64,000 nt of DNA from Aneurinibacillus soli (GCF_002355375.1 NZ_AP017312.1:2807001-2871000); one strand, 5' to 3'. Positions 25,474 to 33,991 are shown, counted from the stretch's first letter. The notes: generated by a model not told the origin, from the letters alone. Made by a program: numbers and translations.

Positions 25474-25608
25474 ATGCCAAAAAACAAACCAAAAAAACCA
25501 GTAAAAAAGGCCTATTACTGGCTTTTACGAAAAAACAATTCAAAAATGAATATTTACTCATGCAAATCTGAATTGAATACATCTATTTTATCCATGCTTA
25601 CACGATGA
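25474..25608 (+). CDS. Candidate small basic protein
   Basis: 44 codons from the ATG at 25474, with AAAGGAG exactly 8 bases before. The product opens with alternating Lys and Pro (MPKNKPKKPVKKAYYWLLRK) and continues NNSKMNIYSCKSELN. It lies alone, between a chemoreceptor and the yitT-like gene, in a stretch otherwise without genes. A strong ribosome site with correct spacing argues for translation; no family is recognised, and the DNA also forms a weak hairpin at 25499-25531. Confidence 0.38.
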   Translation: MPKNKPKKPVKKAYYWLLRKNNSKMNIYSCKSELNTSILSMLTR

Positions 25609-25715
25609 TAACTTTATAAATCAGATCAAAATAGTGAATCTTTCCGGGTGTTCAAAACGTACAAGTATAGTAGTGCCATCATGATACGGATCACACTAAA
25701 GGGGGAAATGAACGA

Positions 25716-26600
25716 TTGGATTATGCACAAGAATTACCTAGAACACACAAAAAGACTTCCAAAGTCAAAATTGCCAAAAGAATCATCGGGATTCTTTTAG
25801 GCTCCATTCTGTTTTCGATTGGACTAGAGATCTTCCTCGTCCCTAACCAAATCATTGATGGAGGCATCGTCGGGATCTCCATTATCATTTCTCACCTTAC
25901 CGGTCTTAGTCTGGGATGGTTTCTGTTCTTTCTTAACCTGCCCTTTCTCTTTCTCGGCTACAAACAGATCGGTAAGACGTTTGCTATTTCTACCTTATTG
26001 GGTGTCGCCATTATGTCTGTGAGTACCGCCTTACTGCATCCGATCCCCAAACTAACAGGTGATCCTCTTCTATCTGCCGTATTTGGCGGGATCATTCTCG
26101 GTATAGGTGTCGGAATGGTCATTCGCAATGGCGGATCATTAGATGGAACCGAGATTGTCGCGATTGTATTTAACAAAAGAATTCCGTTTTCTGTCGGTGA
26201 AACGGTCATGATTTTTAACATTTTTATTTTAGGTAGTGCAGGATTTATCTTTGGCTGGGACCATGCCATGTATTCCCTTATCGCGTACTATATTGCTTTT
26301 AAAATGATTGATATTACCATCCAGGGACTTGATGAATCCCGCTCTGTATGGATCATTAGTGAGAAACATCGCGAGATCGGTGACTCATTGCTCGCACGTC
26401 TCGGTCGTGGCGTGACATACTTAAACGGCGAGGGGGCCTATACAGGGGACGATAAAAAGGTAATTTTTTGCGTGATTACCCGACTTGAAGAAGCAAAATT
26501 GCGCTCTATCATTGAAGATATTGATGAAGGAGCCTTCCTCGCTATCGGTTCTGTCAGTGATGTGAAAGGCGGTAATTTTAAAAAGAAAGATGTTCATTAA
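25716..26600 (+). CDS. YitT family membrane protein (DUF2179 C-terminus)
   Basis: 294 residues from a TTG at 25716 with AAAGGGGG about 10 bases upstream. Five or six helices; motifs GLEIFLVPNQIIDGGIVGIS, GMVIRNGGSLDGTEIVAIV and AYYIAFKMIDITIQGLDESR are those of the YitT/YvjA group. The C-terminal ~80 residues (SVWIISEKHREIGDSLLARL, GAYTGDDKKVIFCVITRLE) are the DUF2179 cytoplasmic domain, which resembles ACT-like regulatory folds. Membrane role unknown; B. subtilis has several paralogues. Transcribed alone. Confidence 0.9.
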   Translation: MDYAQELPRTHKKTSKVKIAKRIIGILLGSILFSIGLEIFLVPNQIIDGGIVGISIIISHLTGLSLGWFLFFLNLPFLFLGYKQIGKTFAISTLLGVAIMSVSTALLHPIPKLTGDPLLSAVFGGIILGIGVGMVIRNGGSLDGTEIVAIVFNKRIPFSVGETVMIFNIFILGSAGFIFGWDHAMYSLIAYYIAFKMIDITIQGLDESRSVWIISEKHREIGDSLLARLGRGVTYLNGEGAYTGDDKKVIFCVITRLEEAKLRSIIEDIDEGAFLAIGSVSDVKGGNFKKKDVH

Positions 26601-26684
26601 ATCACTAAACGAACAATGCTACTGGACGTATGCAAGGCTCCTGCGGATATTTGGGCGCTTATCTTGCTCACACTTCTACACTAC

Positions 26685-26695
26685 CGACATATTTT
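26685..26695 (+). promoter_or_regulatory. Possible sigma-K type -10 element
   Basis: The sequence CATATTTTA lies about 40 bases before the start at 26734 and fits CATAnnnTA, the sigma-K -10 consensus. A matching AC -35 at about 16 bases is only loosely present, so this is a suggestion that the downstream repeat protein is made in the mother cell late in sporulation. Confidence 0.3.
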
Positions 26696-26733
26696 AACTC
26701 AAGAAAAGAGTAAAATATTTAGGAGGTATACAC

Positions 26734-26994
26734 ATGAGTACAGATAGACAACAACAACAACAACCATGGCAATCCGGACAAACAGGGCAACCATGGATGA
26801 CAGGACAACAATGGCATCACGGGCAGCAATGGTATCCGGGGCAGCCGTGGCATCACGGGCATCATTGTGCTCCATATCCATGGTATCCAGGGCAGCCGTG
26901 GCATCAATGGCATCATTTTTGTCATCCACATCACGGGTATCCAGGGCATCCATGGATGACAGGACAGCCAGGGTATCCAGGGCGTGAGGAATAG
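26734..26994 (+). CDS. His/Trp/Gln/Gly/Pro-rich repeat protein, likely spore surface
   Basis: 86 residues made of degenerate short units such as WYPGQPWHHG, WMTGQQWHHG and GYPGHPWMTG after a Gln-run start (MSTDRQQQQQPWQSG). His, Trp, Gly, Pro and Gln make up most residues; only two Cys. The ATG at 26734 follows TAGGAGG. No known domain. Low-complexity His/Trp/Gly proteins of this kind are common in spore coats and exosporium, and a sigma-K-like -10 precedes it. His-clusters could bind metal. Function inferred only. Confidence 0.65.
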   Translation: MSTDRQQQQQPWQSGQTGQPWMTGQQWHHGQQWYPGQPWHHGHHCAPYPWYPGQPWHQWHHFCHPHHGYPGHPWMTGQPGYPGREE

Positions 26995-27044
26995 TAGTGG
27001 TATCTAAAGCAGCCCTCTTATGACTGCGATTTTATAAAAACAAT

Positions 27045-27092
27045 AAGCCTACCCGCTCTCTTTCTTCTTAGGGAGAGAGCGGGCAGGCTTTT
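27045..27092. terminator. Bidirectional terminator
   Basis: AAGCCTACCCGCTCTCT / AGAGAGCGGGCAGGCTTTT with one mismatch, between the repeat protein and bdbC. Confidence 0.85.
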
Positions 27093-27093
27093 A

Positions 27094-27513
27094 TCACAGA
27101 GCCTTTTTTTCTCCTACTGACAATAGAACAGTAATACACCCAAAAGCAACTAGCGCTAAAAATGGAATCGTTATAAACCCCAACCAATTTATATACTGAC
27201 CGCTACACGGAATACCTGTTGTGCATGGAAGAATATCCTGCATACCGGGTATTTTTTGTTCCAGATAATGAAACAAAGAAAGAACCATCCCAATACTGCT
27301 TAGCACTCTAGCATATGGAACGATATGGTCGTCACCCCGATAAGCGGCCATTCCTAACAAAATGACCAGTGGATACATACAAATACGCTGAAACCAGCAT
27401 AATTTACAAGGTTCAAACCCCATAATTTCACTAAAATATAAGCTTCCCATCAGCGCCATAACGGAAATGATCCACGCAAAATACAGATTATACGTTCTTA
27501 TAATTTTACTCAC
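27094..27513 (-). CDS. bdbC: Disulfide bond formation protein, DsbB-like
   Basis: 139 residues, four membrane helices. The first redox pair is CKLCWFQR in the outer loop after helix 1, and the second Cys pair is in LPCTTGIPCSGQ. This is the quinone-linked oxidase that re-oxidises BdbD. It overlaps bdbD by 4 bases (ATGA), as in B. subtilis. Located in the membrane; needed for making disulfides in exported proteins such as competence proteins or secreted enzymes. Confidence 0.93.
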   Translation of the reverse strand: MSKIIRTYNLYFAWIISVMALMGSLYFSEIMGFEPCKLCWFQRICMYPLVILLGMAAYRGDDHIVPYARVLSSIGMVLSLFHYLEQKIPGMQDILPCTTGIPCSGQYINWLGFITIPFLALVAFGCITVLLSVGEKKAL

Positions 27514-28223
27514 TTTTTGCTCTCGCCCTGACTCTTCAAAATTTCTGCTTTTATCGCCGCATAGTCGAATGTAGCATCGTCGGAAAGTTTTTTTCCATTA
27601 ATGTAAACAGTCGGCGTGCTATGGATTCCGATTTTCGTCACAATCGCTTTATCGTTTTTGACATCTTCGGCAAACGTATTATTCTCTATATCTTTTTTCA
27701 ATTGCTGATAATTCACATGCAGATTGGACTTTTGCGCAAGTTGAACAAGAAAATCAGCAGTCGCCCAGTTTGTTCCCTCATCTCGCTGCTCGGCATAAAC
27801 AACTTTGTAAAATCTCCAGAACTCCGCTGGATTTTGCTTATAAATTGCTTCGCCCGCCATCGCCGCTGTCGTGGAATCGGCTTTAGGGCTAATCACCGGA
27901 TAATTAATAAAATGCAGTTGAACCACGCCGCTATCAATAAAGTCTTTTTGTAACCTTGGCATAATGGATTCGGCAAATTGTTTACAGGCTGGACATTTAA
28001 AATCCGCAAATTCAACCATATTCACCGGCGCACTGGCTGATCCAATAGTCGGTTGTTTTTTATACTGAAACTCTGCTTCGTCAACCGTTGCACTTACTCG
28101 GGACTTGTAAAACGCATTCATACTAACGAAAGCAACAACAACCACAAGAACAAATGCCAGGGTCCACAATACCATTTTTTCCATTTTTCGTCTGTTTTTA
28201 TTTTCTGCGTCTTTATTCCCCAT
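27510..28223 (-). CDS. bdbD: Thiol-disulfide oxidoreductase, DsbA-like
   Basis: 237 residues. One N-terminal helix (MVLWTLAFVLVVVVAFVSMN) anchors it outside the membrane. The thioredoxin fold holds the active site FKCPACKQFA near residue 75, with a DsbA-type helical insert and the cis-proline motif STPTVYINGK. It oxidises thiols of exported proteins and is re-oxidised by BdbC, whose gene overlaps it. ATG at 28223 has GGAGG 6 bases upstream. Confidence 0.92.
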   Translation of the reverse strand: MGNKDAENKNRRKMEKMVLWTLAFVLVVVVAFVSMNAFYKSRVSATVDEAEFQYKKQPTIGSASAPVNMVEFADFKCPACKQFAESIMPRLQKDFIDSGVVQLHFINYPVISPKADSTTAAMAGEAIYKQNPAEFWRFYKVVYAEQRDEGTNWATADFLVQLAQKSNLHVNYQQLKKDIENNTFAEDVKNDKAIVTKIGIHSTPTVYINGKKLSDDATFDYAAIKAEILKSQGESKK

Positions 28224-28244
28224 GCATTCCCTCCATATATTTTA

Positions 28245-30464
28245 CTATTCAATCAAATTCCACTCAGAATCACCCACGAGTTTTTCCAACTCATTAGCAG
28301 GCACAGGTTTACTAAACAAATACCCCTGTATGTTTGTACAGCCGTAGTGAAACATATAGCGCAACTGTGCTTCTGTTTCTACCCCTTCTGCCAACACATG
28401 CAATCCAAGCGATTGTGCCAGATAGATAATCATACGAACAATCTTTTCGCTTCCCTCATGCTGACCAATTTGCCGAACAAATGACTGATCAATTTTCAGT
28501 GTGTCAATCGGATAATTTTGCAAGTAGCTAAGCGAGGAGTACCCCGTACCAAAATCGTCTATTGACATACGAATTCCGATCTTACTTAATTCCTCAAAAA
28601 CTTTCATTACGTGATCGCTATGATTCATCGCGACATTCTCCGTAATTTCAAGTCCTAAATATTGCGGAGAAAGCCCTGTTTTTTGCAAAACTTTTTCGAC
28701 AGTCGAAACAAACCCACTGCGAATAAAATGAGGCGATGAAATATTGACATGCACAGGGATCGGCTCCCGCCCCTGCTCCTGCCATCGTTTACTTTGCGAG
28801 CATGCCGTATACAGCACCTGTTCTTCTACAGCAAATATAACGCCTGTCTCTTCCAAGATCGGGATAAATACAGCAGGGGAAATCATCCCTTTTTTTGGGT
28901 GATTCCATCGAAGAAGCGCTTCTGCGCCTACAATCTTGCGCGAACTGGCATCAACTTGTGGCTGATAGTATACAAGAAACTCTTGATTCAGTACAGCTTT
29001 TCGAACGCTGTTAAACAACTCAAGATTTTCACTGTTCTCGCTGCTCATTGCAGACGAATAAAACGCAAACTGATTCAGGCCTTTACGTTTCGCCCGATAC
29101 ATGGCTACATCTGCAAACTGAATTAACATGTCCAGATTTTCAGAATCATATGGAGACATACTAATCCCTACGGATGAAGTCAAATAGCACTCTTCTTCAT
29201 TGAGCTGAAACGGGCGCTGGAAGCAATCTAAGATTTTTACTACGACCTTTTCTACTTCCGCAATAAATTGAAACGGCAAACATACAATAAACTCATCCCC
29301 ACCATAGCGAGCAATCTGGCAAGATGCATCCAAATTATGTGTAAGACGTCTGGCAACCTCTTGCAGAATCTCATCACCTTTTGCATGGCCATACGTATCA
29401 TTAATGATTTTAAAACGATCCAGATCGATAAACAATACAGCTATTTTCTTTTTATGTACAAGAACTTCTTTGCCTAATTCCTCTAGTGCATAATTCCGAT
29501 TCAATAATCCCGTAACCATATCTCGATACGCAAGCTCATTAATTCTTTTCGTGTATGCGTGAAATTCTAACGCAACGGCTGCAACTTTTGCCACCTCTTC
29601 TAACAGCTCGATTTCTTCCGGAAGTGGCTTTCGTGGTTTAGAGAAATAAACAGCAAATGTTCCCAGTATCTCCTTACTATTATGTGCACGTATCAGAAAA
29701 GACCAACAAGCCTCCAATCCGCTCTCCCGTGCAATATCCCAAAAGTCCCGCCACAATTCACTTTCGGAAATCCTGTCTACAATCACATCCTGATTGTAAT
29801 AAACTGCTGTCCCACACGAGCCTACATTTGGACCAATTTCAATCCCATCAATGGCTTCATTATAGAAAGAAGGGAGACCTTGAGCTTCTCCTGTATATAA
29901 CCTTCTCTCCTCGGATGAATATAAAAGAATGGAGACCTTGGCTTTCTCAAGAAGCACGGTTTCGAGAAGCTTACACAAATGGAGTAAAATTGAATGAATG
30001 TCTTCTCCTTCATATATTTTTTTTAGAGTCTGATTTAGAATCACAAGCTTCTGATGCGTTTGTTTTCGATGCGTGATATCATGTTGTACACCGACAAAAT
30101 ATATAAGTTTGTGTTCTTCACTAAAAATTGGGCTAATAAATATCTCATTCCAGAACGCCGTTCCGTCCTTTCGATAATTCAGAATCTCAACAGCAACGGG
30201 CTTTTCTGCCTCAATGGCTTCTCTAATTTTTTTTCTGTCATCTGGATTGGTCTCATCTCCCTGCAGAAATCTACAATTTTCCCCCAGCACCTCTTCTTTC
30301 GTGTAGCCTGTATTTGTCGTAAATACTTCATTTACATAAATAATAGGATTATCGTTTTGGTGCGGGTCTGTAATCAGAACGGATGAAGTAGTATGTTCGG
30401 AGAAATTTTTTATTACGTCCAGAAATCCCGCCGTCTTTATTCCTCTAAACAGGTTCATGGCCAT
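28245..30464 (-). CDS. LOV-GAF-GGDEF-EAL blue-light-responsive c-di-GMP enzyme
   Basis: 739 residues, cytoplasmic. Residues ~15-135 are a LOV-type PAS: GENCRFLQG at 61-69 is the canonical flavin motif with the photo-adduct Cys64, and YRKDGTAFWNEIFISPI and YFVGVQHDIT are conserved flavin-side strands. A GAF domain spans ~150-300. GGDEF domain: YGGDEFIVCLP intact, so a diguanylate cyclase is possible. EAL domain: GAEALLRWNHPKKG, ENVAMN and DDFGTGYSSLSYL are intact, so phosphodiesterase activity is possible. ATG at 30464 has AAGGAAGG 8 bases before. Light should alter c-di-GMP synthesis or breakdown; net direction is not predictable. Confidence 0.9.
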   Translation of the reverse strand: MAMNLFRGIKTAGFLDVIKNFSEHTTSSVLITDPHQNDNPIIYVNEVFTTNTGYTKEEVLGENCRFLQGDETNPDDRKKIREAIEAEKPVAVEILNYRKDGTAFWNEIFISPIFSEEHKLIYFVGVQHDITHRKQTHQKLVILNQTLKKIYEGEDIHSILLHLCKLLETVLLEKAKVSILLYSSEERRLYTGEAQGLPSFYNEAIDGIEIGPNVGSCGTAVYYNQDVIVDRISESELWRDFWDIARESGLEACWSFLIRAHNSKEILGTFAVYFSKPRKPLPEEIELLEEVAKVAAVALEFHAYTKRINELAYRDMVTGLLNRNYALEELGKEVLVHKKKIAVLFIDLDRFKIINDTYGHAKGDEILQEVARRLTHNLDASCQIARYGGDEFIVCLPFQFIAEVEKVVVKILDCFQRPFQLNEEECYLTSSVGISMSPYDSENLDMLIQFADVAMYRAKRKGLNQFAFYSSAMSSENSENLELFNSVRKAVLNQEFLVYYQPQVDASSRKIVGAEALLRWNHPKKGMISPAVFIPILEETGVIFAVEEQVLYTACSQSKRWQEQGREPIPVHVNISSPHFIRSGFVSTVEKVLQKTGLSPQYLGLEITENVAMNHSDHVMKVFEELSKIGIRMSIDDFGTGYSSLSYLQNYPIDTLKIDQSFVRQIGQHEGSEKIVRMIIYLAQSLGLHVLAEGVETEAQLRYMFHYGCTNIQGYLFSKPVPANELEKLVGDSEWNLIE

Positions 30465-30721
30465 GTATATACCTTCCTTCTTACTAAGACAAAGATAATA
30501 AGATACGTTCGCACTTATTGTTACTATTATTATAGATCATACATTAATTGGCGAAAAGAGAAAAAAATGTAGGAACCAGACGCACTTTCATACACTATCA
30601 TAGTTAATTTTTACTGGTACATATATGCCCATTTATGCTTTCTACATGCATAATTAGGCCAATAACCATGCCCTGTACACAGGCGCATACATATAAATAT
30701 CGGGAAAGGAGCTGATAGGCC

Positions 30722-30952
30722 ATGACCCGCTGTCCATGTCCGCGTTGTTCACCGATTTACGACCCGCCTAGAAAAATTTATCGAGATTTTTATCACCCGC
30801 AAGAAGTTCCTGTGATCCATACGATCCAGATCATCAATCGACATCACTGTGTCCCGGTTTATAAACATTCGTATTGCTATGTAACAAAAGATGAGTTTGT
30901 TAATCGAGGCTGTTGTCACCACAAGAAGCAATATGCTAAAAAAACGCTGTAG
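30722..30952 (+). CDS. CotD-family spore coat protein
   Basis: 76 residues, rich in His, Cys and Tyr: MTRCPCPRCSPIYDPPRKIY, then HPQEVPVIHTIQIINRHHCV and CCHHKKQYAKK. The layout (Cys-Pro start, central VPVIHTIQIINRHH block, Cys-His tail) fits the CotD inner-coat family. ATG at 30722 with AAAGGAG upstream. Alone on its transcript, followed by a large terminator. Expected in the mother cell during coat assembly. Confidence 0.75.
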   Translation: MTRCPCPRCSPIYDPPRKIYRDFYHPQEVPVIHTIQIINRHHCVPVYKHSYCYVTKDEFVNRGCCHHKKQYAKKTL

Positions 30953-30979
30953 CGTCAGGCATTCCGGACGTATCGTTCA

Positions 30980-31037
30980 ACAGTAAAACAAAGAGCCACC
31001 TTTCCATTTTGGATAAGGTGACTCTTTGTTTTACTGT
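30980..31037. terminator. Long bidirectional terminator
   Basis: ACAGTAAAACAAAGAGCCACC... pairs with ...GGTGACTCTTTGTTTTACTGT, a 22-bp stem with one mismatch, between cotD-like and ynfA. Confidence 0.85.
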
Positions 31038-31049
31038 CATGCAGCACTG

Positions 31050-31385
31050 TTATGCTCGAGGTGCCCAGAGCATAACAGAAACACCGATCAAGCAAATGAC
31101 TGAACCGATCCAATCATAAAGATCGGGTGGTTTTTTATCAATTCCCCATCCCCACAAAACCGCTAGTATAATAAATACTCCTCCGTATGCTGCATACACC
31201 CGCCCAAAGGATGGAAAAGTTTGTAACGTAGGGATAATCCCGTATAAAACAAGAATCAGACTCCCCATAACTCCGTACCAATAGGAAGCTCCTTCCCGTA
31301 ACCATAACCATACAAGATAGCCACCTCCGATTTCTGCCAGACCGGCAAGAAGGAAAAGAACCATCGATTTGACCACGCTACTCAC
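31050..31385 (-). CDS. ynfA: YnfA/UPF0060 family membrane protein
   Basis: 111 residues, four membrane helices. [20 protein letters not shown] is the family signature in helix 1, followed by [20 protein letters not shown] and [20 protein letters not shown]. Related to small multidrug-resistance transporters by fold, and some homologues export quaternary amines, but the role in Bacillales is unproven. Followed on the same strand by its own terminator region; starts at ATG 31385. Confidence 0.92.
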   Translation of the reverse strand: MSSVVKSMVLFLLAGLAEIGGGYLVWLWLREGASYWYGVMGSLILVLYGIIPTLQTFPSFGRVYAAYGGVFIILAVLWGWGIDKKPPDLYDWIGSVICLIGVSVMLWAPRA

Positions 31386-31405
31386 CTCGTACCTATATCT
31401 TATAG

Positions 31406-31442
31406 AAAAACATCCACCTGCACGTATCGTGCGCGGTGGATG
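31406..31442 (-). terminator. Terminator after the AbrB-type gene
   Basis: Minus-strand stem CATCCACC / GGTGGATG with inner GCAC / GTGC pairing, then TTTTTCTA. Confidence 0.8.
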
Positions 31443-31448
31443 TGTGTA

Positions 31449-31697
31449 TTATGGTCTCAGTTGACTTACTTCTTCCCGGCAGCTCTCACACATTTTCTTT
31501 CCTTTGAACTCTGTTACACCCTCAATCGAGTCACAGAACATACAAGCTGGCTGATATTTATGGAGGACCACTTTCTCTCCTTCAACAAAAATCTCAAGTC
31601 CATCCTTGATATCGATCCCCAGTGTGCGTCGGAGTTCGATTGGTAGCACAATTCGTCCCAATTCATCTACTTTTCGTACAATACCTGTTGCTTTCAT
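31449..31697 (-). CDS. AbrB/Abh-type transition-state regulator
   Basis: 82 residues. The N-terminal swapped-hairpin DNA-binding domain is complete: MKATGIVRKVDELGRIVLPI, then RRTLGIDIKDGLEIFVEG. A Cys-containing tail follows (CMFCDSIEGV ... CESCREEV), as in AbrB/Abh family paralogues, but with two CxxC pairs that could bind zinc. Likely a repressor of post-exponential genes. A single, monocistronic gene. AbrB itself, Abh, or a third paralogue cannot be separated by eye. Confidence 0.88.
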   Translation of the reverse strand: MKATGIVRKVDELGRIVLPIELRRTLGIDIKDGLEIFVEGEKVVLHKYQPACMFCDSIEGVTEFKGKKMCESCREEVSQLRP

Positions 31698-31852
31698 TAT
31701 TTATCTCCTCACTCCTAATCCTTTAACACTACAATTATAGGTTATACATTTACTGGCGCAAGTGCAAAAAATGCACACTAACACATTTCCTACTTGTATA
31801 ACCAGGCAAACGCCTATTTTGTGTATAGACAGGGGCATTTACCCATTTATTT

Positions 31853-31861
31853 CATACTGTA
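31853..31861 (+). promoter_or_regulatory. Possible sigma-K type -10 element
   Basis: CATACTGTA fits CATAnnnTA and lies 40 bases before the chosen TTG start of the Tyr/Pro-rich gene. The -35 (AC) spacing is poor. Confidence 0.25.
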
Positions 31862-31901
31862 TTATTATCTAAAATTTAACCCAGAATGCGAGGACAAAAA
31901 A

Positions 31902-32213
31902 TTGGAAAACACACAATTACCCTACACGTATGACTCAAATCAAGCTTATACGCAGGCAAGTCAAACCGCTCCTATAGCTCATCATACTGACGAGAGCTCA
32001 ACCAGACGTCCACCTTTCGTTCATCCCCACTTCGGCCATCCATTTTCCGGAGGGTCGTTCCACGGAGGTGCCGGGTCGCTGCTGCCATTTTTATTCCTAA
32101 CACCGTTTCTTTTCAATAACACCAACAGTTCATATCCGTATCCCTATCCATACCCTGTGCCTTATCCTTATCCGTACCCATATGGATATCCATACCCATA
32201 TCAAACATATTGA
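31902..32213 (+). CDS. Tyr/Pro-rich protein, likely spore coat or exosporium
   Basis: 103 residues from a TTG at 31902 with GAGGAC 7 bases before. Starts MENTQLPYTYDSNQAYTQ, has a Gly/His/Phe-rich middle (HPHFGHPFSGGSFHGGAGSL), a hydrophobic stretch LPFLFLTPFLFNNTN, and ends in a Tyr-Pro repeat (about 12 YP units). Proline-tyrosine tails are seen in spore-coat proteins cross-linked through tyrosine; similarity to a named family was not recognised. A sigma-K-like -10 lies upstream and a terminator (32243-32285) downstream. Confidence 0.65.
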   Translation: MENTQLPYTYDSNQAYTQASQTAPIAHHTDESSTRRPPFVHPHFGHPFSGGSFHGGAGSLLPFLFLTPFLFNNTNSSYPYPYPYPVPYPYPYPYGYPYPYQTY

Positions 32214-32242
32214 AAACGAACAAATCCATAGGCAATCAGAAG

Positions 32243-32285
32243 AAGCTGTCCTAAAAGCCAGAACATGGCGAACAGGACAGCTTTT
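32243..32285 (+). terminator. Terminator after the Tyr/Pro-rich gene
   Basis: Stem AAGCTGTCCT / AGGACAGCTT with a 22-base loop, then TT. The following 180 bases to 32470 hold nothing I can identify. Confidence 0.65.
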
Positions 32286-32470
32286 CGTGATATCGACAAT
32301 GTTTCGTGGTGAGGGAGCGGGAGAAGTGACGAGGCCCCGCTCGATCCCATCCTTCACCACACATTGGAGAAAACCGGCATCATACATTGTTATTTATTAA
32401 AGTTAATTCACAAAAGTAAGTGTATGCATTATCATCACTAGTATCACATATGAAACAAGGGGATGATACC

Positions 32471-33249
32471 ATGAAGATTGCCGTTTATCCACCCGAGCAA
32501 CAAGCAACAGGGGCATTTGATGGGGGAAAAATAACCGAACAAAAACCGATTGGATTTCCAGGTGAAGGTTCTGCTGTGAAGCGTATCGGCCCTCTATTTT
32601 ATTGGTCATGGGCTAAATCAAGCAACGAAGGATATATCACACCGCATCCCCACCAAGCGTTTGAAATTATGACATATGTTATTCAAGGAAAGGCAGAGCA
32701 TGGTGATTCACTAGGCACAAAAAGTGTCGTTGGAACCGGAGGAGTTCAAGTCATGCAGACCGGTTCTGGAGTTTATCACGAAGAACGATTTGTTGGTCCG
32801 GATATGGAAGGATTTCAAATCTGGCTTGAGCCATATTTGCGTGAGGCACTAAAAAGAAGTCCAACCTATCGGCAGTATGAACACGAAGATTTTCCGATGA
32901 AAACCGAGAATAACCTACGAGTAAAAACCATAATCGGTGATGACTCTCCGATCGAACTCGTGGCTGACGTGAAAATGTGGGATATTACTGTGAACCCAGG
33001 AGGAAGATATACACATACGATCCCGTCCGGCTATTCTGTAGCGATTCTAGCCATAAATGGAAACGGCACACCTGGCAGGATCAACAAGATGTCCGCAATA
33101 GCCGCTCCTTTCAAGAAAAAGATTTTGTCATTTTACATGCCGAGTCTGCGGTGGAAGCAGTCGTACAAACAGATATGAACCACGAATTACGTATGATCGT
33201 ACTGGAAGTTCCAACTGAAACGAATTATCCCCTTTATCCGAACCGATAA
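32471..33249 (+). pseudogene. Pirin family protein, broken by a frameshift
   Basis: The first part from the ATG at 32471 reads as a pirin cupin (HPHQAFEIMTYVIQGKAEHG, VQVMQTGSGVYHEER, WLEPY), whose His and Glu residues bind iron in intact family members. Near base 33068, after GNGT, the frame shifts and the natural continuation WQDQQDVRNSRSFQEKDFVI and then EAVVQTDMNHELRMIVLEVP is in another frame (to 33249). A single base lost, or two gained, around ACACC at 33066-33074 explains it. In the first frame translation stops at 33178. Could be a real inactivation or a sequencing error. RBS is GGGGATG-like and weak. Confidence 0.78.
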
Positions 33250-33258
33250 TAAGTTACT

Positions 33259-33297
33259 AAAACAGCCTCTCCCCGGACAGGAGCGGCTGTTTTTTAT
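33259..33297 (+). terminator. Terminator after the pirin gene
   Basis: AACAGCC ... GGCTGTT stem with inner pairing, followed by TTTTTT. Confidence 0.75.
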
Positions 33298-33347
33298 TTA
33301 CTCGAACGTAAATTGACATTCATGAAAGTTAAAAAGGAGTGTGCACA

Positions 33348-33977
33348 TTGTCCCCACGATCTACAGAACAAAACGAACAAATTCGGGCAGAAAGAATCGA
33401 ACAAATTATGCAAGCTGCTCTGGAGGTGTATATCGAAAAAGGAATTAGAGGCACAGAAATGGGAGATATCGCAAAGAAGGCTGGCATTGCAAGAGGATTA
33501 GTGTACTACTACTACAAAAATAAGATGGATCTCTTTCGGGAGCTGTTCACTCGCTATATACAACTAGCGCAAACTTTCATTCAATCCAGTTTAACAGCCG
33601 AAGAGGAAGCCATTACGAAGCTTAAAAAGTACACACGATTTTATATGGAAATGGTGCAAAACAGGCCGGACCTTATGAGATTTTACCGCAACATGGAGAA
33701 CGACATTACGCTTGTATTTGAAACGGATGCAGAAGCAGTGCATGACAGTTATACGTTAAATACTCACCAGCCCCTGATTCAGGCATTTAAACAGGCTATG
33801 AATGAAGGAACAATAAAGAAAAGTGATCCTAAAATCATCGTCAATGTATACTGGGGAGCCTTGACCGGCACACTTGACCTGTTTGTGAACGGTCAAATCA
33901 AGAAAGAAGACCTGGAACAAACCATTCATCATGTCATCGATCTCATATTTAACGACCTGCAGCACAATAACCCATAA
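33348..33977 (+). CDS. TetR/AcrR family transcriptional regulator
   Basis: 209 residues from a TTG at 33348, with AAAAGGAG 8 bases before (GTG at 33339 overlaps that site). The TetR helix-turn-helix is complete: RIEQIMQAALEVYIEKGIRG, then TEMGDIAKKAGIARGLVYYY and YKNKMDLFREL. The C-terminal helical domain (KLKKYTRFYMEMVQNRPDLM ... HHVIDLIFNDLQ) should bind a ligand, type unknown. Its neighbours are the broken pirin and a YlaI-type gene; no efflux gene is next to it. Regulated targets are not known. Confidence 0.9.
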   Translation: MSPRSTEQNEQIRAERIEQIMQAALEVYIEKGIRGTEMGDIAKKAGIARGLVYYYYKNKMDLFRELFTRYIQLAQTFIQSSLTAEEEAITKLKKYTRFYMEMVQNRPDLMRFYRNMENDITLVFETDAEAVHDSYTLNTHQPLIQAFKQAMNEGTIKKSDPKIIVNVYWGALTGTLDLFVNGQIKKEDLEQTIHHVIDLIFNDLQHNNP

Positions 33978-33991
33978 GCGAGGTTTCTAGC

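Noticed and set aside
26699-26953. Open frames on the minus strand over the His/Trp-rich gene
   Set aside because: Repeat-driven antisense frames (Ala/Asp- or Pro/Met-rich) with no ribosome site; the plus-strand gene has TAGGAGG and a sensible composition.
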